From positions 1-63,602 of the forward strand of contig JAFQHF010000008.1 of the NCBI GenBank assembly GCA_017398105.1: 63,602 bases of DNA, given 5' to 3'. Shown one piece after another: positions 56,316 through 63,602 of this stretch. The DNA comes from Oscillospiraceae bacterium. Its GTDB lineage: Bacteria; Bacillota_A; Clostridia; Oscillospirales; Oscillospiraceae. The notes under the pieces were generated by a model. It was given only the letters and a program-made list of their open reading frames with translations, was not told the DNA's origin and searched no databases. The first letter of the stretch is position 1. Each line of letters starts with the position of its first letter. Both the position numbers and the translations under genes were made by a program.

Positions 56316-57182
56316 ATGAATCATGATTTTTTAACCCTTCTGCAGGAGAAAGAATCCACTTTTTCCAAGGGACAGAAGCGGATCGCAAGATATATTACCG
56401 AGGCCTATGACAAGGCTGCTTTTATGACGGCCAACCGGCTGGGAAAGACCGTTGGCGTCAGCGAGTCTACCGTGGTTCGTTTTGCGGTGGATCTGGGCTT
56501 TGACGGCTATCCCAGTATGCAGAAGGCCATGCGGGAGATGGTGCTCAACCGGCTGACCTCCGTTCAGCGTATCGAGGTGGCCAACAACCGTTTTGGCGAT
56601 CAGGATATCGTCTCCATGGTGATTCACAGCGATATGGAAAAGCTGCGCCAGACCGGAGAAACTGTCAGCCGGGAGGAATTCCAGCAGGCGGTGAATGCCA
56701 TCATCAAGGCCAAGCGGGTCTATATCCTGGGTGTCCGCTCCGTTGCGCCCCTGGCGAATTTCCTTGGGTATTATCTGAATTATATGTTCAACAATGTCCA
56801 CGAGATCACCGGCACCAGCGCAGGGGAAATGTTCGAAAAGATCGTAGGCGTCAATTCTGAGGATGTGGTGATCGCGTTCTCTTTCCCCCGCTATTCCTCC
56901 ACAACCACCAAGGGCGCCCAGTATTGCCGCAGCGCCGGTGCTACCGTCATCGGCATCACAGACAGCAGGGTTTCCCCTCTGGGCAGCAATTCCGACCATG
57001 TGCTGATCGCCAAGAGCGACATGGTATCCCTGGTGGATTCTCTGGTGGCCCCCCTGAGCCTGGTGAACGCGCTGATTGTTGCCATTGCCGCCAGAAAGGA
57101 AAAGGAGCTGTCTCAGACCTTTGCCAATCTGGAGCGGATCTGGGACGAGTATGAGATTTACGAGAAGCAGAACGAAAAGTGA
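56316..57182 (+). CDS. MurR/RpiR-family transcriptional regulator
   Basis: A 288-residue regulator with an N-terminal HTH_6 domain (KGQKRIARYITEAYDKAAFM, then VSESTVVRFAVDLGFDGYPS) and a C-terminal SIS sugar-phosphate-binding domain (about 125-260: KAKRVYILGVRSVAPLANFL, VIAFSFPRYSS). These sense phosphosugars. No sugar-utilisation genes are adjacent, so its target is unknown. GAAAGGAAG precedes the ATG. Confidence 0.92.
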   Translation: MNHDFLTLLQEKESTFSKGQKRIARYITEAYDKAAFMTANRLGKTVGVSESTVVRFAVDLGFDGYPSMQKAMREMVLNRLTSVQRIEVANNRFGDQDIVSMVIHSDMEKLRQTGETVSREEFQQAVNAIIKAKRVYILGVRSVAPLANFLGYYLNYMFNNVHEITGTSAGEMFEKIVGVNSEDVVIAFSFPRYSSTTTKGAQYCRSAGATVIGITDSRVSPLGSNSDHVLIAKSDMVSLVDSLVAPLSLVNALIVAIAARKEKELSQTFANLERIWDEYEIYEKQNEK

Positions 57183-57189
57183 AATTTCG

Positions 57190-57284
57190 TTGACAGTTTT
57201 TGTATGCCTTCGGTATGATGTTAAACAATCGCGCAGCGATACCACAACTGTCAACTATCCACTGTACACTGTCAACTGCTTTGT
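57190..57284. repeat. TGACAGTT-type repeat, copy 1
   Basis: GTTGACAGTTTTTGTATGCC at the left, and GATACCACAACTGTCAAC and further ACTGTCAAC units at the right form an imperfect inverted repeat. The same pieces (GTATGCC, GATACCA, AACTGTCAACTG) recur at 59182-59287. Confidence 0.5.
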
Positions 57285-57301
57285 CTTTTGGAGGATTGCG
57301 T

Positions 57302-58534
57302 ATGAAATATGACGGCATCATCATCGGCGGCGGGCCTGCAGGCATGTTCGCGGCCATTACAGCGGCCCAAAGAGGAAAAAAGGTGCTGCTGCTGGAGCGA
57401 AATGACCGGCTGGGCAAAAAGCTGCTGATCACCGGCAAGGGCCGCTGCAATGTGACAAATGACTGCACCGGCCAGGAGGTGCTGCAGAATACGCCGCGGA
57501 ACGGACGCTTTCTGTTCAGCGCCATGACGGCCTTTCCTCCGGAAAAAACCAGAGAATTTTTTGAGACCCGCGGCTGTCCTCTGAAAACGGAGCGGGGAAA
57601 CCGGGTGTTTCCTGTCAGCGACCGGGCCCAGTCTGTTCTGGACTGTCTGCAAAATGAACTGAAGAAGCTGCGTATTCCCGTGAAGACCGCCAGAGTAAAG
57701 CAGATTCTGACTCTGGAAGGAAAGGTGATCGGTGTCCAGACCCAGAATGAAACGATTCTTTCCGATTGGGTGATCCTGGCCACCGGCGGCGCATCCTATC
57801 CCACCACCGGCTCCACCGGAGACGGCTACGCCATGGCGAAGGCTCTGGGGCATACGATTGTGGAACCTCAGGGCAGCCTGGTGCCTCTGGAAACCGAAGG
57901 CACGGACTGTCCCGAAATGCAGGGGCTTTCCCTGCGGAATGTGGGCGTGAAGCTGCTGAACGCCAAGGGGAAAGTGCTGTATAGGGACTTTGGCGAGCTG
58001 CTGTTTACCCATTTCGGCGTATCCGGCCCCACAGTTCTGTCTGCCAGCTGTCATTTAAAGGGAGAAAACTGCCGGCTGGTCATTGACCTGAAGCCTGCTC
58101 TGGAAGATAACAAGCTGGACGACCGGATTCAGCGGGATCTGGAGCTGTATAAGAACCGCTCCATGGAAAATGCGCTGACGGACCTTCTGCCCCGGAGCAT
58201 GATCCCTGTGATCCTGCGCCGGCTGGAAATCGATCCGCAGATGCAGGCCAATTCCCTGACCCGGCAGAAGCGGCGGGCAATGGTGGAGCTGCTGAAGGGC
58301 TTTTCCGTTGCCATCACCGGAAAGCGGCCGGTGGCGGAGGCCATCATCACCAGCGGCGGTGTGAAGGTTTCGGAGATCGATCCCAAAACCATGGAATCCA
58401 AAAAAGTTCCGGGGCTTTACTTTGCCGGAGAGATCATCGACTGCGATGCCTATACCGGCGGCTTCAACCTGCAGATCGCCTGGGCAACAGCCTATGCTGC
58501 GGGCATGGCCGCAGGCGGCGGTAAGGATGCCTGA
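57302..58534 (+). CDS. NAD(P)/FAD-dependent oxidoreductase, HI0933/BaiN-like
   Basis: A 410-residue flavoprotein of the HI0933 family: GIIIGGGPAGMFAAITAAQR, ITGKGRCNVTNDC, LLFTHFGVSGPTVLSAS and the C-terminal GLYFAGEIIDCDAYTGGFNL. It is nearer to the YhiN/BaiN branch than its paralogue at 15994-17205. BaiN was proposed to reduce bile-acid intermediates, but most relatives are uncharacterised, so the substrate is left open. The ATG at 57302 has GGAGG upstream; the longer frame back to 57200 runs through a repeat and is not used. Confidence 0.88.
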   Translation: MKYDGIIIGGGPAGMFAAITAAQRGKKVLLLERNDRLGKKLLITGKGRCNVTNDCTGQEVLQNTPRNGRFLFSAMTAFPPEKTREFFETRGCPLKTERGNRVFPVSDRAQSVLDCLQNELKKLRIPVKTARVKQILTLEGKVIGVQTQNETILSDWVILATGGASYPTTGSTGDGYAMAKALGHTIVEPQGSLVPLETEGTDCPEMQGLSLRNVGVKLLNAKGKVLYRDFGELLFTHFGVSGPTVLSASCHLKGENCRLVIDLKPALEDNKLDDRIQRDLELYKNRSMENALTDLLPRSMIPVILRRLEIDPQMQANSLTRQKRRAMVELLKGFSVAITGKRPVAEAIITSGGVKVSEIDPKTMESKKVPGLYFAGEIIDCDAYTGGFNLQIAWATAYAAGMAAGGGKDA

Positions 58535-58546
58535 GAAAAACAAGCA

Positions 58547-58575
58547 TTGACAAATCAAAGATTCTGTACTAAAAT
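58547..58575 (+). promoter_or_regulatory. sigma-A promoter of acpP
   Basis: TTGACA (58547-58552), 17-base spacer, TAAAAT (58570-58575). Confidence 0.85.
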
Positions 58576-58622
58576 AGCTTGCGAATAGTGCTTTTAAGAA
58601 AATTCATTAGGAGGATTGCTCT

Positions 58623-58844
58623 ATGTTCGAGAAACTCGCCAAGTATGCTGCCAAGCAGCTGGAGCTGGACGTGACTGAGATCACTCCTGATTCCACCTTC
58701 GAGAGCCTGGGCATCGATTCTCTGGACGTGGTCGAAATGATCATGGATCTGGAATCCGAGCTGGGTGTTGAACTGGAAATGGAGGATCAGAAGATCGCCA
58801 CCTTCCAGGAGCTGGCTGACTTCGTAGAATCCAAGCTGGCCTGA
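58623..58844 (+). CDS. acpP: Acyl carrier protein
   Basis: A 73-residue acidic acyl carrier protein. The phosphopantetheine site is GIDSLDVVEM with Ser33 as attachment point. It is the carrier for fatty-acid synthesis. It stands alone here rather than in a fab operon, directly upstream of the SRP RNA gene. AGGAGG precedes the ATG, and codon use is strongly biased, as expected for an abundant protein. Confidence 0.95.
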   Translation: MFEKLAKYAAKQLELDVTEITPDSTFESLGIDSLDVVEMIMDLESELGVELEMEDQKIATFQELADFVESKLA

Positions 58845-58873
58845 GCAAAAACAGAATACCCTTGTATAAACCG

Positions 58874-59178
58874 GACCGGCTTATAACAAGGTCGCACTAG
58901 TCGGGGAGATAGCGGTGCCCTGTACCTGCAATCCGCTATAGCAGGGATGAATCCCCACACCCGGATAAGTTTGAATATCGCCCGAGTTTCGTAAGTGGTG
59001 TTGAGAGATCGGTCTTGCGCAACGGGATCCCGTGAACCATGTCAGGTGGGGAACCAAGCAGCATTAAGCGGATCTTCCCGTGTGCCGCGGGGTTGCCGTT
59101 CTTGAGCTTACTGCGTTGCTTCCGGATATTCGGCTCGTTCAAATGTGGGTGTGCGATCTTGTTATGAGCCGGTCTTTT
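58874..59178 (+). ncRNA. ffs: Signal recognition particle RNA, large form with Alu domain
   Basis: About 305 bases. GACCGGCTTATAACAAGGTC at the 5' end pairs with GATCTTGTTATGAGCCGGTC at the 3' end, followed by TTTTT. The Alu domain contains CGGGGAGATAGCGGTGCCCT with GTACCTGCAATCCGCTATAGC (about 58898-58947), and the S-domain tip has GTCAGGTGGGGAACC, then AAGCAGCATTAAG (59041-59068), the Ffh-binding loop. It scaffolds the SRP that delivers nascent membrane proteins. ffs just before dnaX is the common Firmicutes order. Confidence 0.92.
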
Positions 59179-59181
59179 TAG

Positions 59182-59287
59182 CTGGCAGTGGACAGTTGAG
59201 AATGGACAGTGGTGAAGTCCTGCTGTTTTTGCGTATGCCGAAGAGATACCAAAACTGTCAACTGTAAACTGTCAATTGTCAACTGCA
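59182..59287. repeat. TGACAGTT-type repeat, copy 2
   Basis: Contains GGACAGTTGAGAATGGACAG at the left, GCGTATGCCGAAGAGATACC in the middle and AACTGTCAACTGTAAACTGT with CAATTGTCAACTGC at the right. It shares its parts and order with 57190-57284. It lies between the SRP RNA terminator and dnaX. Confidence 0.55.
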
Positions 59288-59303
59288 ACGAAGGAGGGTT
59301 TTT

Positions 59304-60938
59304 ATGTCAGCTTACCAGGCCCTATATCGTAAATACCGTCCTCAGACCTTTGATGACGTTTCCGGTCAGATGGCGGTGACCCAGACCCTGAAGACCCAGC
59401 TGATGTCCGGGCGGATGAGCCATGCGTATTTGTTTACCGGCTCCCGGGGTACCGGCAAGACCAGCTGTGCCAAGATTCTGGCGAAGGCCGTCAACTGCCT
59501 GAATCCCGATAACGGCAACCCCTGCAATTGCTGCGAAGCCTGCAGGGCCATTGATTCCGGCTCCTGCATGGACGTGCTGGAGATCGATGCGGCCTCCAAC
59601 AACGGCGTGGACAATGTCCGCGACCTGCGCGACGATGCCATCTATACCCCTTCCCAGGTGAAGATGCGTGTGTATATCATCGATGAGGTGCACATGCTGT
59701 CCATTTCCGCTTTTAATGCGCTGCTGAAGATCATTGAAGAACCGCCGGAGCATCTGCTGTTTATTCTGGCAACCACGGAGCTGCATAAGGTTCCGGCTAC
59801 GATCCTGTCCCGGTGCCAGCGGTTCTCCTTCCGGAGGATCTCCCAGGAGGACATTGCGGCGCGGCTGCAGTTCGTTGCCTACCAGGAGAATATCGACCTG
59901 GATGACAGCGCGGCCAGAGTGCTGGCTCGGCTGGCTGACGGCGGTATGCGCGACGGCCTGAGTTTGCTTGACCAGTGCGCCTCGGCCACCACCGGTGAAC
60001 TGACGGCGGAGCAGGTCTATGCCTGTCTCGGCATCGCCGGGGAACAGAAGTGCGGTGAATTGATGGGGTATATCGCCGCTCACGATACAAAAGCTGCCCT
60101 GGAGCTGTTCAACCGGCTCTATACCGAGGGCAAGGACTTAAGCGCCATGCTGGATGAGATGGCCTGCCTGACCCGAGATCTTCTGGTGATGAAGACGGCG
60201 GGCAATGCGGGGATCACCATGCTCTCCGGCGTTGCCTCGGACAAAGAGGTTCTGGAACTGACAAAGGCGCTGAGCAGCGGCGAGCTGGTTCGGATGATGA
60301 ATCTGATCCAGACGACCCTTTCCGGCTTTACCCGCTCTGCCAGCCGCCGGATGGATGCGGAGCTGTGCATCCTGGAGCTGTGCCAGCTGGAGCTGAGTCT
60401 GGATGCCAAGGCTCTGAATGCCCGCCTGACCCGGCTGGAGGAGCAGCTGAAGAGCGGCGCCTTTGTTGCGGCTGCGGCAGTGCCGGAGAAGAAGCCGAAG
60501 GCTGCCCCGGCAGATGACTATGACGATGACCGTCCTCCCATGCCCGGTGATGAAGATGCACCGCCTGCGGAAGACGAGCCGCCCCGTCCCCAGCCCAGCG
60601 AGGCCCCGGTGGGCTTCTGGCCGGAGCTGTGCGGTGCGGTGAAAAAGGAACTGAGGCCTCCGGTCAGCGGCTTCTTCAATCCCAGCCCCAATGCCCCTGT
60701 GCAAGGTGCGCTGGTAGGAGACGTGCTGGAACTGCGCTGCAGCGTGCCCTTCGTGGGCGAGACACTGGATGCTCCGGCTGTTCTGGAAGTGGTATCCCGA
60801 AAGGCCGGTGCCATGCTGAACCGACCGATCCGGACTGTAGTGGTGGATCTGAACAAAAAGCCCGCCGGAAACCCCCGGATGGAGCAGCTGATGAAATTCG
60901 GCCGGGATCACAGCGATATTGTAAAAATCAGAAAATAA
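59304..60938 (+). CDS. dnaX: DNA polymerase III subunits gamma/tau
   Basis: The clamp-loader ATPase, 544 residues. Walker A GSRGTGKTSCAKILA, the zinc-binding cysteines (CLNPDNGNPCNCCEAC), DEVHMLS (Walker B) and the ATTELHKVPATILSRCQRFS sensor region are complete (domains I-III to about residue 365). An acidic Pro-rich linker (about 395-435) and a C-terminal tau-type domain follow. AAGGAGGG precedes the ATG. It starts the dnaX-ybaB-recR cluster. Confidence 0.96.
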   Translation: MSAYQALYRKYRPQTFDDVSGQMAVTQTLKTQLMSGRMSHAYLFTGSRGTGKTSCAKILAKAVNCLNPDNGNPCNCCEACRAIDSGSCMDVLEIDAASNNGVDNVRDLRDDAIYTPSQVKMRVYIIDEVHMLSISAFNALLKIIEEPPEHLLFILATTELHKVPATILSRCQRFSFRRISQEDIAARLQFVAYQENIDLDDSAARVLARLADGGMRDGLSLLDQCASATTGELTAEQVYACLGIAGEQKCGELMGYIAAHDTKAALELFNRLYTEGKDLSAMLDEMACLTRDLLVMKTAGNAGITMLSGVASDKEVLELTKALSSGELVRMMNLIQTTLSGFTRSASRRMDAELCILELCQLELSLDAKALNARLTRLEEQLKSGAFVAAAAVPEKKPKAAPADDYDDDRPPMPGDEDAPPAEDEPPRPQPSEAPVGFWPELCGAVKKELRPPVSGFFNPSPNAPVQGALVGDVLELRCSVPFVGETLDAPAVLEVVSRKAGAMLNRPIRTVVVDLNKKPAGNPRMEQLMKFGRDHSDIVKIRK

Positions 60939-60966
60939 AAATTAACTGTAAGATAGGAGAATTACC

Positions 60967-61311
60967 ATGGCAAAAGGTGGATTCCGGGGTATGCCCGGCG
61001 GAATGAATCAGGCAGCTATGATGAAGCAGGCCCAGAAGATGCAGCAGGATCTGCTGCGGATGCAGCAGGAGCAGGAGAGCAAGACCTTCACCGCCAAGGC
61101 TGGCGGCGGCATGGTTGCAGCTACTGTCAACGGCAAGCATGAGCTGGTTGGCCTGGAAATCAATCCCGAGGCAGTGGACCCCGATGATGTGGAGATGCTG
61201 CAGGACATGATCATGGCAGCTGTCAACGAGGCGACCCGCGCAGCGGATGCAGAGGCAGCCAACAACATGTCCCGTCTTACCGGCGGACTGAATCTGGGCG
61301 GACTGTTCTAA
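60967..61311 (+). CDS. YbaB/EbfC nucleoid-associated protein
   Basis: A 114-residue DNA-binding protein of the YbaB/EbfC family: GMNQAAMMKQAQKMQQDLLR helix, then GGGMVAATVNGKHELVGLEI and VDPDDVEMLQDMIMAAVNEA. It is nearly always encoded between dnaX and recR. TAGGAGA lies 5 bases before the ATG. The gap to recR (121 bases) is widened by an inverted-repeat element. Confidence 0.94.
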   Translation: MAKGGFRGMPGGMNQAAMMKQAQKMQQDLLRMQQEQESKTFTAKAGGGMVAATVNGKHELVGLEINPEAVDPDDVEMLQDMIMAAVNEATRAADAEAANNMSRLTGGLNLGGLF

Positions 61312-61322
61312 GAAAACTGTAA

Positions 61323-61400
61323 TGTAGGGCGGCTTGCCCTCAAGCCGCCGCATATTCGAATGCAAGAGCAAACGGCGGCTTGAGGGCAAGCCGCCCTACA
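61323..61400. repeat. Perfect 28-base inverted repeat between ybaB and recR
   Basis: TGTAGGGCGGCTTGCCCTCA continuing to AGCCGCCG (61323-61350) is the exact reverse complement of 61373-61400, around a 22-base spacer. Within each arm GGCGGCTTG/CAAGCCGCC also pairs. It looks like a MITE inserted inside the operon. Confidence 0.75.
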
Positions 61401-61432
61401 AGTACGGATTTGTTTGAACGAAGGAGATTGCT

Positions 61433-62032
61433 ATGCAGTTTTTTCCTGCGGCTTTGCAGAATCTGGCGGATCAGTTTGCCCGGCTGCCGGGAATCGGCGG
61501 CAAGACGGCGCAGCGGCTGGCCTTCCATGTGCTGAGTCTTCCCTATGAGGATGCGGAAGAATTTGCCGAAGCGATTCTGGCGGCCAAAAACGAAGTGCAT
61601 ACCTGTCCCCGGTGCCAGAATCTGACAGACCGGGAGCTGTGTCCCATCTGCGATGATGATCTGCGGGATGAAAGTGTCATCTGCGTGGTTGCGGAGCCCC
61701 GTGATGTGATCGCCATGGAGCGTTCCCGGGAGTTCCGGGGCCAGTACCATGTGCTGCACGGCGTGATCTCGCCGCTGAACCACGTGACCCAGGATGATAT
61801 CCGGATCAAGGAGCTTTTGCAGCGCGTTGGCACCGGCCGGGTGCGGGAGGTCATCATGGCCACCAATCCGGACACCGAGGGTGAAGCCACCGCCATGTAC
61901 ATCTCCCGGCTCCTGCGGCCCATGGAGGTCAAGGTCACGCGCCTTGCCTACGGTGTGCCGGTGGGCAGCCAGCTGGAATATGCTGATGAAGTGACCCTGT
62001 CCCGGGCCCTGGAGGGCAGACAGGAAATGTAA
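61433..62032 (+). CDS. recR: Recombination protein RecR
   Basis: RecR works with RecO/RecF in loading RecA at gaps. The 199-residue protein has the helix-hairpin-helix (LPGIGGKTAQRLAFH), the zinc finger CPRCQNLTDRELCPIC, and the Toprim domain (VICVVAEPRDVIAMERS, ATNPDTEGEATAMYI). AAGGAGA precedes the ATG. Last gene of the cluster, with its terminator at 62035-62066. Confidence 0.96.
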   Translation: MQFFPAALQNLADQFARLPGIGGKTAQRLAFHVLSLPYEDAEEFAEAILAAKNEVHTCPRCQNLTDRELCPICDDDLRDESVICVVAEPRDVIAMERSREFRGQYHVLHGVISPLNHVTQDDIRIKELLQRVGTGRVREVIMATNPDTEGEATAMYISRLLRPMEVKVTRLAYGVPVGSQLEYADEVTLSRALEGRQEM

Positions 62033-62034
62033 CG

Positions 62035-62066
62035 AAAAAAGAGACTGCTGGTGCAGTCTCTTTTTT
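62035..62066. terminator. Bidirectional terminator after recR
   Basis: AAAAAAGAGACTGC, loop TGGT, GCAGTCTCTTTTTT. It serves recR (+) and the convergent EamA transporter (-). Confidence 0.93.
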
Positions 62067-62103
62067 AATGCGAAATGATAAATGCGAAATGCTAAATGTC
62101 TTT

Positions 62104-63000
62104 TTATCTGCGCACTTTACGTTTTTCCGGCAGCTGAGAAATCGCAACGGCGGCAAATACCAGCACGCAGCCAAGGATTTCGTGGCCTGCCATCCGTTCG
62201 CCCAGCAGCCACCAGCCGCCGATGACGGCAAAAACCGATTCCAGACTCATGATCAGCGATGCGGTGGTGGGCTCCAGGGATTTCTGCCCCACGATCTGCA
62301 GGGAATAGGCAAGACCCATGGACAGCATGCCCGCAAAGCACAGAGGACCCCAGCAGGCCAGAAGATTTCCCGTGTCCACGGTCTCCGTCAGAACCACAAA
62401 GGGAACAGAGATCACCGCAACGGTAAGGGCCTGCACGCAGTTTAACCGGAAGCCGTCCACATCGGCGGCAAAATGATCGATGCAGGTGATCTGCACGGCG
62501 AAGCACAGGGCGCAGCCCATCAGGTACAGGTCGCCCCGGTTGATTTCCGTGACACCCAGGCAGCTGATCAGATACAGGCCGCCCACGGCGATGAGAACGC
62601 TGAAGGCTGCCGTCCTGGGCACCTTCCGTCCAAGGAACAGACCCAGAATGGGAACCAGAACGATGTACATGGCGGTAATGAAGCCGGCCTTGCCGGCATC
62701 CGTATACACCAGTCCGATCTGCTGCAGGCTGGAGGCGCAGAACAGTGCGCAGCCGCAGATGGTGCCTGCCTTCCACAGCTGGGGATTTTTCCATTTGCCT
62801 GCCGACTGCCGGATAGAGCATTTTCCCAGATCCAGCACAAAGGAGCAGGGGATCAGAAATACCACCGCCAGCAGACAGCGGACCATCTGGAAGGTAAAGG
62901 GGCCGATCAGATCCATGCCGACGCTCTGGGCGATGAAGGCAAAGCCCCAGATCACAGTGGCAGCCAGAAGACTTAAGCTGCCTTTGAGTTGCTCTTTCAT
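62104..63000 (-). CDS. DMT-superfamily (EamA) transporter
   Basis: A 298-residue membrane protein with ten hydrophobic helices in two EamA halves. LAATVIWGFAFIAQSVGMDL at the start and GLAYSLQIVGQKSLEPTTAS, then LIMSLESVFAVIGGWWLLGE in the second half are typical. These export metabolites or amino acids; the substrate is unknown. The ATG at 63000 has GGTGAT upstream and a good promoter (63019-63047). Confidence 0.92.
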   Translation of the reverse strand: MKEQLKGSLSLLAATVIWGFAFIAQSVGMDLIGPFTFQMVRCLLAVVFLIPCSFVLDLGKCSIRQSAGKWKNPQLWKAGTICGCALFCASSLQQIGLVYTDAGKAGFITAMYIVLVPILGLFLGRKVPRTAAFSVLIAVGGLYLISCLGVTEINRGDLYLMGCALCFAVQITCIDHFAADVDGFRLNCVQALTVAVISVPFVVLTETVDTGNLLACWGPLCFAGMLSMGLAYSLQIVGQKSLEPTTASLIMSLESVFAVIGGWWLLGERMAGHEILGCVLVFAAVAISQLPEKRKVRR

Positions 63001-63018
63001 AAATAATCACCGCCGCTG

Positions 63019-63047
63019 ACTATAGCATAAATTGGCGGCAATTGCAA
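63019..63047 (-). promoter_or_regulatory. sigma-A promoter of the EamA transporter
   Basis: On the minus strand TTGCAA (63042-63047), 17-base spacer, TATAGT (63019-63024). Confidence 0.75.
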
Positions 63048-63053
63048 GATGCG

Positions 63054-63081
63054 TTGCTTTTTTTTCGAAGCGTGGTATACT
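63054..63081 (+). promoter_or_regulatory. sigma-A promoter of the last small gene
   Basis: TTGCTT (63054-63059), 16-base spacer, TATACT (63076-63081). Confidence 0.65.
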
Positions 63082-63133
63082 ATAGGCAGGTAATGCCTTC
63101 GGGCGCATCACGAATGATTGGAGAAACCGAACT

Positions 63134-63400
63134 ATGCAGGAGCTGTTTATCCCGACCCTTCACACCTTTGCCATGAAAAACATCTTTACCGGTTCCATGG
63201 GCCTGTTCCGCTTCCGGATTCAGCCCAATGTGGTGATGGCGACGCCGAAAGAGGTGGATTTTGAACAGAGCACCATTTTTGCGGAATACTGGCACGGCCT
63301 GTTCTGCTATGAAAAAAGCGAAATGGAAGGAAGCGAGACCTTCCCCATGTCAGAAGAAGGACGCCGGGATATGATCGCCTGGCTGAACAGCAAAATATGA
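63134..63400 (+). CDS. Hypothetical protein, 88 aa
   Basis: A short soluble protein (MQELFIPTLHTFAMKNIFTG at the start) that I do not recognise. It contains two beta-strand-like stretches (FRFRIQPNVVMATP and IFAEYWHGLFCYEKS) and a C-terminal helix. TGGAGA lies 10 bases before the ATG; promoter and hairpin on either side suggest a single-gene unit. The family is not known to me. Confidence 0.65.
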   Translation: MQELFIPTLHTFAMKNIFTGSMGLFRFRIQPNVVMATPKEVDFEQSTIFAEYWHGLFCYEKSEMEGSETFPMSEEGRRDMIAWLNSKI

Positions 63401-63408
63401 TGAAGAAA

Positions 63409-63432
63409 GGGCGGGGAATAACTTCCCCGCCC
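63409..63432 (+). terminator. Hairpin after the last gene
   Basis: GGGCGGGGAA, loop TAAC, TTCCCCGCCC, followed by TCAGACTTTCGAAAAAG rather than a T-run. This is the same situation as the CAGCGTG-side hairpin copy at element C. Confidence 0.6.
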
Positions 63433-63433
63433 T

Positions 63434-63602
63434 CAGACTTTCGAAAAAGTAGATTTACACGTAAAAGTTTACCAAAATGCACAGCACCCAAAGCCTCCCT
63501 TGTGTAAAGGGAGGTGGCTCGCCGTAAGGCGAGACGGAGGGATTGTGCAGAGAAATCTTACGTATTCGCATAGGATTACGGCGAAATTGAAACTTTGTAC
63601 TG
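63434..63602. repeat. Repeat block at the right edge (possible element E)
   Basis: Starts CAGACTTTCGAAAAAGT, resembling the D-type terminus (GCGTGTCGAAAAAGG), and contains the hairpins GCCTCCCTT/AAGGGAGG(T) and CTCGCC/GGCGAG at 63492-63536, the layout of the inner repeat of element D. The window ends inside it, so its right boundary is unseen. Confidence 0.4.

Noticed and set aside
57200..57301. N-terminal extension of the flavoprotein at 57302
   Set aside because: The extra 34 codons run through the TGACAGTT repeat and have no ribosome binding site; the real start has GGAGG and begins with the FAD-binding strand.
60641..60660. Possible programmed frameshift in dnaX at GAAAAAGGA
   Set aside because: The run is GTG AAA AAG, not the A AAA AAG heptamer, and I see no immediate stop with stimulatory hairpin. 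The full-length frame reads through normally.
62068..62100. ATGCGAAATG-type short repeats after recR
   Set aside because: Only three imperfect copies over 33 bases; too short to separate from chance or decayed repeat remains.
1..63602. CRISPR arrays, prophage, integrase, transposase or toxin-antitoxin system
   Set aside because: No regularly spaced repeats and no such proteins were seen on either strand. The lysozyme at 8172 is not in a phage context.

Overview
The window is chromosomal DNA from a spore-forming, Gram-positive anaerobe of the class Clostridia, most likely an Oscillospiraceae/Ruminococcaceae-type gut bacterium. Supporting this are sporulation genes (spoIVA, spoIID, a GerW/YtfJ homologue, a DacF-type carboxypeptidase and a DUF3794-LysM coat-type protein), Firmicutes gene orders (DUF177-rpmF, ffs-dnaX-ybaB-recR, scpA-scpB), strong AGGAGG ribosome binding sites and many textbook sigma-A promoters with 17-base spacers. 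Most genes are core or housekeeping. I see no prophage, CRISPR array, transposase gene or origin.

Layout. 1-6.1 kb: rpmF (cut by the window edge), DUF177, spoIVA, a PH-domain protein and a large YfhO-type membrane protein. 6.1-20.5 kb: DUF1810, mnmA, a very large secreted lysozyme with SH3 repeats, thyA-folA, a three-gene minus-strand operon of two flavoproteins and a CPBP protease, an S4-domain YlmH-like gene, DUF896 and YgiQ. 20.5-27.1 kb: small membrane and regulatory genes, a WYL regulator, endonuclease IV and an FHA-FtsW/PBP pair. 27.2-32.3 kb: a complete branched-chain amino acid ABC transporter (livJHMGF) behind what reads as a leader-peptide attenuator. 32.4-41.6 kb: a coat-type protein, a membrane-anchored leucine-rich-repeat protein, tex, tRNA-Ala(CGC), a four-helix-bundle protein in a repeat-bounded block, and a divergent Ldh/MDH-like oxidoreductase and AEC transporter. 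41.6-49.2 kb: BlaI/BlaR1-like pair, MBL hydrolase, CaCA antiporter behind a yybP-ykoY manganese riboswitch, spoIID, and a PadR-HAAS pair. 49.7-63.6 kb: nucleoside kinase, scpAB-DUF2953-gerW-dacF-rluB, an RpiR regulator, a flavoprotein, acpP, SRP RNA, dnaX-ybaB-recR, an EamA transporter and a small unknown gene.

The most unusual signal is a set of dispersed non-coding elements (6124-6339, 11769-11946, 36058-36408, 49269-49574), each sitting between two near-identical copies of a terminator-type hairpin. The hairpin differs from locus to locus, but the two copies at any one locus match. At one end every element carries a CAGCGTG(T/G)CGA terminus. This looks like insertion into transcription terminators with duplication of the whole hairpin. 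Three elements share a modular, highly structured body. The fourth carries a different inner repeat, and a possible fifth begins at the right edge of the window.

Other notable regulatory features are the BCAA leader peptide with an overlapping antiterminator/terminator, WalR-type direct repeats upstream of the lysozyme and of the LRR protein, paired BlaI-type operators, and a leader hairpin in front of the Ldh-family gene. All functional statements are homology- or motif-based readings of the sequence; no database search was run.
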